Assembly (NCBI GenBank): GCA_002495025.1
Contig: DADP01000025.1
Location: 1 to 64,000 of the forward strand
Length of the DNA stretch: 64,000 nucleotides
Direction of reading: 5' to 3'
DNA from: Desulfurococcaceae archaeon UBA285
GTDB lineage: Archaea > Thermoproteota > Thermoprotei_A > Sulfolobales > Desulfurococcaceae
Shown: positions 21,245 through 29,490 of the stretch, piece after piece
Numbering within the stretch: position 1 is the first letter of the stretch
How the letters are laid out: each line of letters starts with the position of its first letter
Position numbers and translations under genes: made by a program
Notes under the pieces: model-generated
Databases searched by the model: none
Told to the model about the DNA's origin: nothing
What the model saw: the letters and a program-made list of their open reading frames with translations, nothing else

Positions 21245-21333
21245 ACAAACCCCCTCCAACCAAGACAACAATAGAGTAAACACTATTACCAGGTATAACA
21301 AAATTGTTTTCGTAGACTTCAGGTGTCACACTT

Positions 21334-22536
21334 ATGGCTAAATATTTAATTAGAGCTAGAATAGTCGTTGACGGAGTAGTTGAAAAACACGACATTATAG
21401 GAGCATTATTCGGGCAGACAGAAGGACTACTTGGAAGCGAATTCGACTTGAGAAATCTACAAGACAAGGGTAGAGTAGGAAGAATAATAGTAAACACGAA
21501 AACACAGGGAAACAAGACAATCGGTGAAATCCTAATACCAAGCAATCTCGACAGAATAGAGACAGCACTACTAGCAGCCATGGTTGAAACAGTAGATCGT
21601 GTAGGACCATACGACGCCGAAGTAAAAATACAGGATATCCAAGACCTAAGACTCGAGAAAATAAAGAAGATCATTGAGAGAACAGTTGAAATACTCAGAT
21701 TATGGGGTAAAGAGAAAACACCAGACATTAAAGAAGTCATTAGAAGTATACAAGAATACCTTAAAGCACCAGAACCCGTCTCCTATGGACCAGAAGGCCT
21801 GCCAGCAGGCCCCGACGTAGATAAAAGCGATACGATCATAGTAGTAGAGGGTAGAGCAGACGTTATAAACTTATTGAGATACGGGTACACCAATGTAATA
21901 GCACTTGGCGGAGCACGCAGAGTACCAGACACTATTAAAAACCTAGCTAGCCAGAAAAAGATCATCCTATTAGTTGATGGAGACCACGGCGGAGACTTAA
22001 TTATAAAAGAAGTATTGAGGACTATTAGAGTAGACTACATCTCTAGAGCACCACCAAACAGAGAAGTAGAAGACTTAACCGGTAAAGAAATCGAAGAAGC
22101 ATTGAAAAATGCAAAGTCAACCCTGGAATACCTTGAAGAACAAGTAAAAAGCGGGGTTAAAGAAGCCGAAGAACTACTCCAAACACAGAGAAAACTCCAT
22201 AAAATACCAGAAGTAGCTAGAGAAGCTGAGACAATTACAATTCCAGAATCAGTAATCAACACTGCTAAAAGCCTTCAGGGAACACTAGAATCCATTATCT
22301 ACGCACAAGACTGGAGCGAGATAAAGAGAATACCAGTTAGAGACTTGGTAAATGAATTGTCGAATATAGAGCCTGGTAAAGCATACGCTGTTTTAATGGA
22401 TGGTATAGCTACTCAGAGACTAGTAGATACAGCGGCGAGTAAGAATGTAAAATTGATTATTGCTGCCCGGCTCGGAAAAATCCAGTATAAACCACCCGAA
22501 ACAACAGTATTGACTTATAACGAGTTGAATCTCTAA
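21334..22536 (+). CDS. dnaG: DnaG-type primase / exosome subunit
   Basis: 400 residues. The central Toprim domain is clear (IVVEGRADVINLLRYGY, then LLVDGDHGGDL), flanked by an N-terminal domain beginning MAKYLIRARIVVDGVVEKHDI and a helical C-terminal part. Archaeal DnaG is mainly a structural, RNA-binding subunit of the RNA exosome and has primase activity in vitro. It follows lsm-rpl37e on the same strand. Its last bases overlap the stop of convergent polB by four. Confidence 0.95.
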   Translation: MAKYLIRARIVVDGVVEKHDIIGALFGQTEGLLGSEFDLRNLQDKGRVGRIIVNTKTQGNKTIGEILIPSNLDRIETALLAAMVETVDRVGPYDAEVKIQDIQDLRLEKIKKIIERTVEILRLWGKEKTPDIKEVIRSIQEYLKAPEPVSYGPEGLPAGPDVDKSDTIIVVEGRADVINLLRYGYTNVIALGGARRVPDTIKNLASQKKIILLVDGDHGGDLIIKEVLRTIRVDYISRAPPNREVEDLTGKEIEEALKNAKSTLEYLEEQVKSGVKEAEELLQTQRKLHKIPEVAREAETITIPESVINTAKSLQGTLESIIYAQDWSEIKRIPVRDLVNELSNIEPGKAYAVLMDGIATQRLVDTAASKNVKLIIAARLGKIQYKPPETTVLTYNELNL

Positions 22537-24926
22537 GATTGTTTTTTACCAAGGTATTCAAATAATCCTTTTCTACCAGTTGATGCTCGTTTTAACTGTG
22601 TTTCTGATACTCCAAAATACTCTAGTATTCTAAGAGTTGCCGGTATTATTTGATGGTCTATATAGTAGTTGTAGTCTATTGTCTTAGGGTCTTTGACAAG
22701 TATGTATGGATATGCTCTATCTGAAATAGAACCCGTCCCCTTTAATACCACATATCCTATTTTATCACCAACTTCTACTTTAAACCCCTGGTTGATTAAT
22801 CTACGAGCAGCTTTTACATGGGGTGCTGTTGCCTCGTATTCTTCTAGTGGTTTTGTAAGTGTCTTCCATATAATGAGTTTTTCTAGTGGTATTTTACCCT
22901 GCATTAAATTCGATATTACTGTTCTCACGTATTCAACTGCTTTATCAACACTCCCCTCTTTAAGGAGTATTTCTACAATGTTTTCCTGTACCTCCTTGGC
23001 TACTTCAGCCCAATCGCCTCTCACCGCCTCAAATCCTACAATGTCTATTCTACCGTCTTCTAGTAGTCCAGCATATCTCTTCTTGGCTTCTGTAAAGAAT
23101 ACTCTCTTGTATACCTTGTCGACTTTGATTTCAAATCCTAGTTCTCTCTCGACGAGTTCAATAAATATCTTTATTTTCTCTGGATTGTAGGTTACAAAGA
23201 GAGAGTCTGTATCTCCATATATGACTTTCAATCCAAGGTTTGAAGCTAAATCAACTGCTTTTCTAATTAATTGCCTACCCCAAGCTGTTACTGCTTCAGC
23301 ACATGCTTTGCAATACCATCGTGCACCAGTCCAACCCATATATCCATATGTTGCATTAGCTAGGATTTTCACTGCTCTCTGTCTCTCGTCTAGTAGTCTA
23401 TACTCGTAGCTAGTTGGAGGATACTTCTTCATTTCTTCTCTAATACTCTTTCTCAATTGTAGTAGTTTAACTAGTACGTCTTTGAAGAATCCTGGTGGTT
23501 CAGCTCTAAAACAATGTCCTACTTCTGGCGCTATATTGTATCCTTCTCCCTCGCATAATTCTCCAACTAGTGTATCTGGACCTACATTGTACTTGATCAT
23601 GATGCTAGGATACATACTAGTAAAGTCTAGTACAGCTATATCTTCATGTATACCTGGAACTGGTTTAAACACTACTGCACCCTTGTAGGTTTCTACCTCT
23701 CTCTCCTCTCTATTGGGGATCAACTCGTTTCTCTTATAGGCCTCATACATTAAAACCCATTCAAGTCTAAAACCAACACTCGCCGCTCCAACCTGGTCTA
23801 GTGGAATCCTCGTAATATAGGATAACTGCATAGCAAATGGTAGGAATTTATCTGCCAGCCCCAGTGTGGAGACAACATCGTCTTCATTATACTTTAACAA
23901 CAACTTCTTTTTCTCGGGGTCTCTCCAGTACTTGGGGAACTCTGTGTAGTCTATTAAAACCCTCTCGTTTCTCTTCATTACACCAAGGTATTCAGCTACT
24001 ACATCTAAACTCTTCAATTTTATTTCTGAGATTTCTTCTGCGTAATTGTATAAATCAACGCTTAGTCTACCGGGTATAGATATGTGTCCATAAGTACTAG
24101 TAGTGGGGAGTGCGCCGATTCTTCTCCCAATATCAAATCTAATTCCGAGTACACGTGTTCTCTCGAGTAGATAGGGCCAGTCAAACGAGTTGCTATTGTA
24201 GCCGAGTATAATGTCTGGATCATATTTTAATACGTAGTCTACAAACTCGGCTATAGCGTTTCTATCGTCTAGTCCACTAGCAGTAAACTGTTTTACACCC
24301 CCGCCTGGAACACCAACTCCAATTATTATAACTGGGTCTCTACTTGGCTTTGGAGAACCGTGTTCACTGTAAACCTCTATGTCAACAGCCATTAACCTTA
24401 AATCTCTGGGTGGTGTTGAGTCTTCAAGCGATCTTATCTCTCCAACAACCTCGTATTCACTATCTACTCTAAAAGACTTCGTCGACGGGGATTCTCTAAC
24501 TCTAGCTATGTGCCAACCACACGGCCTCAGTTCTTTGTCTAGAATATACCTCATACTAAACCGTATATCTGCCTCGACGACTTCTTCTACTCCTCTAATC
24601 GACTTTACTTTGTCTCTATAGCGTCTAACGTATTCTGGTATAACAGTAGTTATTTTCAATGCCCTGACTGGTCTACCATAATACTTCTTGTATACTTGTT
24701 CAACACTAGTAATTGGAGAATTGGGTTCTGAGAGAGCTTTAATTTTTGATACTAGTAGAGTAGGGTCTACATCGTCACTAATTATTGCGTAGAAATATGG
24801 TCTAAAAGACTTGTCGCGGAGAACTATTCTCCGTCCATCTCTGGATACTCCATACATTATAATATGGGGTTCTCCACCAACAACCTCATATGTTACATCT
24901 AGTAAGTAGAATTCGATTTCACTCAT
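22533..24926 (-). CDS. polB: Family B DNA polymerase
   Basis: 797 residues from ATG at 24926 (MSEIEFYLLD). An N-terminal domain precedes the 3'-5' exonuclease, with ExoI DIEVYSE, ExoII GYNSNSFDWPYL and ExoIII YNEDDVVST. The polymerase domain has DFTSMYPSIMIKYN (motif A), KILANATYGYMGW (motif B) and YGDTDSLFV (motif C). All catalytic aspartates are intact and there is no intein at these sites. Motif A resembles the crenarchaeal PolB3 group, but I am not certain of the subgroup. Replicative or repair polymerase, divergent from pelA. Confidence 0.95.
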   Translation of the reverse strand: MSEIEFYLLDVTYEVVGGEPHIIMYGVSRDGRRIVLRDKSFRPYFYAIISDDVDPTLLVSKIKALSEPNSPITSVEQVYKKYYGRPVRALKITTVIPEYVRRYRDKVKSIRGVEEVVEADIRFSMRYILDKELRPCGWHIARVRESPSTKSFRVDSEYEVVGEIRSLEDSTPPRDLRLMAVDIEVYSEHGSPKPSRDPVIIIGVGVPGGGVKQFTASGLDDRNAIAEFVDYVLKYDPDIILGYNSNSFDWPYLLERTRVLGIRFDIGRRIGALPTTSTYGHISIPGRLSVDLYNYAEEISEIKLKSLDVVAEYLGVMKRNERVLIDYTEFPKYWRDPEKKKLLLKYNEDDVVSTLGLADKFLPFAMQLSYITRIPLDQVGAASVGFRLEWVLMYEAYKRNELIPNREEREVETYKGAVVFKPVPGIHEDIAVLDFTSMYPSIMIKYNVGPDTLVGELCEGEGYNIAPEVGHCFRAEPPGFFKDVLVKLLQLRKSIREEMKKYPPTSYEYRLLDERQRAVKILANATYGYMGWTGARWYCKACAEAVTAWGRQLIRKAVDLASNLGLKVIYGDTDSLFVTYNPEKIKIFIELVERELGFEIKVDKVYKRVFFTEAKKRYAGLLEDGRIDIVGFEAVRGDWAEVAKEVQENIVEILLKEGSVDKAVEYVRTVISNLMQGKIPLEKLIIWKTLTKPLEEYEATAPHVKAARRLINQGFKVEVGDKIGYVVLKGTGSISDRAYPYILVKDPKTIDYNYYIDHQIIPATLRILEYFGVSETQLKRASTGRKGLFEYLGKKQS

Positions 24927-25016
24927 GGGTTTAATCCTCAAACAATTAATATTGTTTAAACAGGAATAAAGATTAATCACTAGTTGAAGCCAACAGTTGT
25001 AGTTGAAGCTGGGATA

Positions 25017-26078
25017 ATGAAGATACTGGGAGAAGACTTAAAACACGGTGTAATACAAGTACAAGTTGAAACACTCGACGATTTATGGATACTCTACAAT
25101 GTCTTGAGAGAGGGAGATATAGTATACGCTAAAACAACACGTGAAGTAAAAGTTGGAGATGGATCAGAGGGCTCACGTATACCAATGATACTAGGAGTAA
25201 AAGTGAAAAAAATAGAATTCCAAGAATTCACCAATAAAATAAGAATATCGGGTATTGTTGTAGAAGGCCCCGAGAAATTCGGTGTACAAGGTAAACACCA
25301 CACATTGAGTATTGGTGTTGGAGATGTATTGAGTATCGTCAAAGAAGAATGGAGTAAAATAGAAGTAGACCTACTCAAACGCCAGACAACAAAGAATAGA
25401 GTACTCGTTGTATCAATAGACTTCGACGAGGTCTGCATAGGGCTAGTAGCAGAACAGGGAGTTAAACACATATGGGAGTCTAGTGTAAACCTACCAAGCA
25501 AGCATTACGCAGTAGACCATGAATCAATAATTAAAACATATCTCAAACAAGTAGTTGAAGTAGTAGTTCAAACACTGAAAAACGAAGATGTTAATGCAGT
25601 AGTTATCGTAGGGCCCGGCGAAATAAAAAACCAGTTGAAAACCCTAATCGGGGAAAACACTAAACTCCCATTGTATACAGATACAACGTCTACTGGTGGA
25701 TGCAAGGGTATATCCGAGGCTTTGAATAGAGATTTATTCAAGAATATAATGGGAGAGTTGAGTCTAGTAAAAGCCACTAGTATACTCAACGAGTTTAAAG
25801 AACTACTAGTTAAAGACCATGAATTAGTAGCTTATGGAGTAGAAGAAGTAAGAAGTGCCGCTCTAATAGGAGCAGTAGAGAAACTACTAGTACTAGACGA
25901 ACTACTCCGCACACCAGACGACGAACTAAGAAACACCGTGTATGAAACACTGAGAAATGCTTATGATAGAAAAGCAGATGTAGTAATAGTACCATCAAAA
26001 ACAGATATTGGCGGTGAACTAGCTGGTTTTGGAGGAATAGTTGCAATACTTAGATTTAAAGTCTTTAAACCAGAATAG
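25017..26078 (+). CDS. pelA: mRNA surveillance protein pelota
   Basis: 353 residues from ATG at 25017 (MKILGEDLKHG), which matches the normal start of the family; a TTG at 24984 in the same frame would add eleven residues. Motifs include TLDDLWILYNVLREGD, the central DFDEVCIGLV, and the C-terminal L7Ae-like part with KADVVIVPSKTDIGGEL. Pelota (Dom34) binds stalled ribosomes with aEF1A or ABCE1 to release them. Its promoter lies in the short divergent gap with polB, around the TTTAAAC at 24954-24960. Confidence 0.94.
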   Translation: MKILGEDLKHGVIQVQVETLDDLWILYNVLREGDIVYAKTTREVKVGDGSEGSRIPMILGVKVKKIEFQEFTNKIRISGIVVEGPEKFGVQGKHHTLSIGVGDVLSIVKEEWSKIEVDLLKRQTTKNRVLVVSIDFDEVCIGLVAEQGVKHIWESSVNLPSKHYAVDHESIIKTYLKQVVEVVVQTLKNEDVNAVVIVGPGEIKNQLKTLIGENTKLPLYTDTTSTGGCKGISEALNRDLFKNIMGELSLVKATSILNEFKELLVKDHELVAYGVEEVRSAALIGAVEKLLVLDELLRTPDDELRNTVYETLRNAYDRKADVVIVPSKTDIGGELAGFGGIVAILRFKVFKPE

Positions 26079-26123
26079 TCTTTAACAACAGGGTTTTCTA
26101 CGACTCCAAAATGCGTAGAGTGA

Positions 26124-26861
26124 CTATGATTCTTCTTCGAGTATTCTCCTCATTAATGGTTTTTCTCTTAATAGTCTTTCAAATCCTTCTTCAAAGCTTT
26201 CACCTGGTGCTAACGGTATTTTCGCGAATATACCTGTTCTTCCAACTTGATCTCTCTTTGATAACACCTCTACTCTTTCTTTAACGATGTCGACACTTAC
26301 CTCGAGAGTTTTAGCTACATAGTCTTCGTATCCTATAACTGGTGTTTCAATGTGTCCTTTCTCGGTTGGTATTATTAAAACAAGGTTTTTGTTTACTCCT
26401 GGTACTCTCTTGTCTAATAATAGTCCCTGGTAGTCTATTACTCCACTATACTTGAAGAACTCTAGTTCTCTTGGTTTAAACTCAACTAGTGGAAAACTAA
26501 TAGATATTCTCTCCTCGGCGTCTAGATATATAATACCCTTTGGCGTCGTGGTTGGTGTTGCAGCTACTATATACCTCGAATAATATTTAAATCCAGCTTT
26601 CTCTAGTGCTAGTTCTACCAGGTATCCTGGTAGCTTGACGGGGATAACTATGTCTATATCGCTTTTCTCCCGGACATCTCCTCTAGCTATACTACCATGC
26701 AACCACAATGTAAAACCCTGACGTGCAAGAGGCTCCATTATACTCCTAGCTTTACTCCGTAATTCTCTAAGTAGCCTCCAATGCTCTGGTGTATACTCTA
26801 CTTCGCGGAATTCAGGTGTACTTCTAACCCTCGTTCTAGTCAACACAAACCACTCAATCAA
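26124..26861 (-). CDS. Nucleotidyltransferase-domain protein
   Basis: 245 residues. The Pol-beta-type motif is WLHGSIARGDVREKSDIDIVIP (GS-x10-DxD) in the first third, and the downstream residues SISFPLVEF supply a plausible third carboxylate. The C-terminal 100 residues (YEDYVAKTLEVSVDIVKERVEVL) are helical. This is a crenarchaeal conserved family of stand-alone nucleotidyltransferases; no specific substrate is known to me. Convergent with pelA. Confidence 0.75.
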   Translation of the reverse strand: MIEWFVLTRTRVRSTPEFREVEYTPEHWRLLRELRSKARSIMEPLARQGFTLWLHGSIARGDVREKSDIDIVIPVKLPGYLVELALEKAGFKYYSRYIVAATPTTTPKGIIYLDAEERISISFPLVEFKPRELEFFKYSGVIDYQGLLLDKRVPGVNKNLVLIIPTEKGHIETPVIGYEDYVAKTLEVSVDIVKERVEVLSKRDQVGRTGIFAKIPLAPGESFEEGFERLLREKPLMRRILEEES

Positions 26862-26906
26862 AACCCACTTATTTAATTACACCCTTAAACATATACGTAG
26901 AAAAAG

Positions 26907-28001
26907 ATGTTTATACAGGGGGTGAAAGTGGATATACCGGTATACATAGTATACTTTATAGGAGCATGGATTCTCGTAAATACTTTATACATAGTGTTAA
27001 AAAAGATTGTTCGTAGCGAGAAGACAAGTATTGAACTACAATACTACACTATACTCCTAGTGAAAAAGAAGTATGAGGGTATAAGCTCGACTAGTAGTGG
27101 AGTATTACCCTATGTGTGTATAGCGCTATTTATAATAGCGTTATTCTTCGCTATTCAAAGCTTAGCAAGCCTTATTTATACTGGTTTATTCAAGGGTTCT
27201 CGTGAAGTAGTAATTCTACTACCAGGATTGAATATCACTGGAAACGACTTACTCTATTTTGCAATAGCTGTTGGAGTAGGAGTAGTACTACACGAATACA
27301 TGCACGCTAAAATAGCTTTGAAAACAGGTATACCCGTTAAATCATACGGGTTTATACTAGCACTCATACTACCAGCTGCCTTCGTAGAAATAGATGAAAA
27401 AATCTTCGCCGAAGCATCTAAAAAAGTAAAAACAGCTATACTCGCCGCGGGTGTTGCAGTAAACCTAGTAGTTGCACTACTAGCACTTGGAATACTACAA
27501 TTCACTGTTTCACCAAGTGGTTTTATAATAAGAGAAGTAGAACAAGAAACACCAGCTAGTAGAGCCGGGTTGAAACCAGGTGATGTAGTATATGAAATAA
27601 ATGGTTCACCAGCAAATCTAACAGCGCTTAGAGAAATAATGTCTCGAAACGAATCACTAACAATCGAGCTACTAGTGTATAGACCCGGCTCTGGCTACAA
27701 AAATATTACAGTGTGGAAAAACCCCGTAGAAGACAAACTGGGAGTAATACTAGAGCCAATAGCACCGTCAAGAAACTTATTGAATATAATAGACCCATTC
27801 ATCTTTCTAGGCCTGGTAAGACTACTCCTATGGATCCACATTGTAAACTATAGTCTGGTATTCATTAATACACTACCATTATTTATAACAGATGGTGGTA
27901 GAATAGTTATAGAAGTCGCTGGGAAGAAAGTAGGAAGCATAGTAAACAGTATTACACTAGCACTCCTAGCACTTGCATTACTACTAAGCGCTAGGATATA
28001 A
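26907..28001 (+). CDS. Site-2 protease family M50 membrane metalloprotease with PDZ domain
   Basis: 364 residues, with about six membrane segments. The zinc motif HEYMHA (HExxH, residues 129-133) is in one membrane helix, and the second motif NTLPLFITDGG near 318-328 supplies the third ligand (N-x2-P...D). Between them is a PDZ-like domain (EVEQETPASRAGLKPGDVVYEINGSP). Such enzymes cleave membrane proteins in regulated intramembrane proteolysis. The stop is adjacent to the 3' end of the convergent SRP RNA gene. Confidence 0.9.
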   Translation: MFIQGVKVDIPVYIVYFIGAWILVNTLYIVLKKIVRSEKTSIELQYYTILLVKKKYEGISSTSSGVLPYVCIALFIIALFFAIQSLASLIYTGLFKGSREVVILLPGLNITGNDLLYFAIAVGVGVVLHEYMHAKIALKTGIPVKSYGFILALILPAAFVEIDEKIFAEASKKVKTAILAAGVAVNLVVALLALGILQFTVSPSGFIIREVEQETPASRAGLKPGDVVYEINGSPANLTALREIMSRNESLTIELLVYRPGSGYKNITVWKNPVEDKLGVILEPIAPSRNLLNIIDPFIFLGLVRLLLWIHIVNYSLVFINTLPLFITDGGRIVIEVAGKKVGSIVNSITLALLALALLLSARI

Positions 28002-28002
28002 A

Positions 28003-28293
28003 CGCCCACGGGCAGAGCTCCACGCGGGGTGTATACAAACCCACCAGAGCCATCCCACGCCGGCTCCCTCCGGTGACCCATGAACGCTGGCGTCCGGGAT
28101 TAGGTTGCTCCCTTCCGGGCCTGGCCTGGTTCTCCCGGCTAAGGCGGTTCACCCCCTCTCTCCAGAGGGGGCTCCGCCTCCGCCAGCCCCATGGGGCGGA
28201 GTTCATTGCCTATGCGTGGGGGATGGTGGGTTTGTATACACCCCGCGTGGTTGTCTGCCCCGGTGGGCCGGGACCTACCCCTGCCCGTGGGCA
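28003..28293 (-). ncRNA. ffs: Signal recognition particle RNA (7S RNA)
   Basis: A G+C-rich island in an A+T-rich chromosome, read on the minus strand. It holds the conserved helix 8 sequence CCCGGAAGGGAGCAACC followed by TAATCCCGGAC (about 28119-28091), the neighbouring GGGTGAACCGCC, and helix 6 capped by GGAG (CCCCTCTGGAGAGAGGGG). The 5' and 3' ends pair through GCCCACGGGCAG / CTGCCCGTGGGC, and helix 5 is a long inverted repeat around GTGTATACAAACCCACC. Length near 290 fits archaeal SRP RNA. The exact ends are set by the terminal helix. This RNA fills the 28002-28332 gap; apparent frames inside it are not genes. Confidence 0.94.
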
Positions 28294-28312
28294 TTTATTA
28301 TTATTGCTTCTT

Positions 28313-28325
28313 TGTCTTTAATAGG
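28313..28325 (-). promoter_or_regulatory. Probable TATA element of SRP RNA
   Basis: On the minus strand the sequence CTATTAAAGAC lies about 20-30 bases before the inferred 5' end of the SRP RNA and just after the threonine synthase stop at 28333. Position and A+T-rich character fit an archaeal TATA box, so the RNA need not depend on read-through. Confidence 0.45.
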
Positions 28326-28332
28326 TTTTTAC

Positions 28333-29397
28333 CTATAGTGTTTTTAGTCCTGAGCCTGTTAGGACTATTAGTGTTTTCGACCCGCTTGGTATTTTATTCA
28401 TTATTTTCTTGTATCCAGCGTATGTGGCTGCTGATGTCGGTTCTACTAGGAATCCCTGTTCCCATAGTTCACTGTGTGCTCTAGTTATTTCTGTGTTTCC
28501 TACTAGTACTACTTCTCCACTTGTTGATTTTACTGCTTCTACTATTTCTCTTGTTCTCGGTGGATTTGGTACGAGTATGCCGTCTGCGAGGTTTGATTCT
28601 TCGCCTTTTTCTTCGGTACCGTAGAGTTCTCTGTATACTGGTTGACAGCTATATCCCTGAACACCTATAATTCTAGGCATTCTATTTATCAATCCACACT
28701 CTTTTAGCTTCTTGAAACCATAGTGTACGCCTAGGAGTAGTCCTCCCGAGCCAACTGGTACTATAACTACGTCTGGAACTCCCTGTTCCTCGAATACCTC
28801 ATATGCTATTGTAGCATGTCCAATTGGATATAAGTGGTTCCATATGTGTCCGACATAGTATACGCCTGGTTCACTCATAAACCGTGTAACTAGTTGTGTA
28901 GCAGTGGCTCTAGATTCTGCTTCTACGAGTCTACCACCTAGTTTTAAAACAGCTTTTTTCTTTCCTTGTGGAGCAGTAGTAGGCATTACTATTATTGGTT
29001 CTAGCCCGTATAGTTTAGAGTATAGTGTTACACTTATACCAGTATTTCCACTTGTATCTACAAGTGTCTTTTTAAATCCTAGTTTATAGCCATAAGCTAT
29101 TGCGAGAGCAGTACCTCTATCTTTAAAACTACCACCTGGATTGAGATAGTCTAGTTTAAAGAGTACTCTGTGTTCACCTATTTTCTCTTCTACAAGTGGT
29201 GTTAATCCTTCACCTCTATATTTTCCTGGTTTAAATGGTATAAACCCTCTATACCTCTCCCACACGTTTTTCGACTCTACTATTTCACATGTTGACTCAT
29301 AGTCTAGTATTAGTGGACTACTACACCTAGGACACTTCCAGTAGTATTCAACACTCGCATCTACTTCAAACCCGCAGTTTAAACACTTCCACTTCAA
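28333..29397 (-). CDS. thrC: Threonine synthase
   Basis: 354 residues. An N-terminal zinc ribbon (CLNCG...CPRCSS) is followed by the fold-type II PLP domain, with the cofactor lysine in LNPGGSFKDRGTA and the phosphate-binding glycine loop VPVGSGGLLLG. The enzyme converts O-phosphohomoserine to threonine. The zinc-ribbon N-terminus is typical of archaeal ThrC. It also resembles cysteate synthase and threonine dehydratase family members, so specificity rests on family similarity. Transcribed toward the SRP RNA. Confidence 0.88.
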   Translation of the reverse strand: MKWKCLNCGFEVDASVEYYWKCPRCSSPLILDYESTCEIVESKNVWERYRGFIPFKPGKYRGEGLTPLVEEKIGEHRVLFKLDYLNPGGSFKDRGTALAIAYGYKLGFKKTLVDTSGNTGISVTLYSKLYGLEPIIVMPTTAPQGKKKAVLKLGGRLVEAESRATATQLVTRFMSEPGVYYVGHIWNHLYPIGHATIAYEVFEEQGVPDVVIVPVGSGGLLLGVHYGFKKLKECGLINRMPRIIGVQGYSCQPVYRELYGTEEKGEESNLADGILVPNPPRTREIVEAVKSTSGEVVLVGNTEITRAHSELWEQGFLVEPTSAATYAGYKKIMNKIPSGSKTLIVLTGSGLKTL

Positions 29398-29490
29398 TTT
29401 AAATCAACCAATAAATTATCTATTGTTTAAACAAGTAATTAAATTATTCTTTATAAGTTCGAACTGCGCTCTCTATACATAGGTGAAATA

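Noticed and set aside
20783..21301. 172-codon minus-strand frame opposite lsm and rpl37e
   Set aside because: It is fully antisense to two conserved genes and has low-complexity Ser/Leu composition.
22693..23190. 165-codon plus-strand frame inside polB
   Set aside because: Antisense shadow of a conserved polymerase with no recognisable protein pattern.
24927..25016. Replication origin beside polB/pelA
   Set aside because: No Orc1/Cdc6 gene and no repeated origin recognition boxes are visible; it looks like an ordinary divergent promoter gap.
28073..28484. Several overlapping plus- and minus-strand open frames rich in Pro, Gly and Arg
   Set aside because: They lie in the SRP RNA and the thrC antisense strand; the G+C-rich structured RNA creates the open frames.
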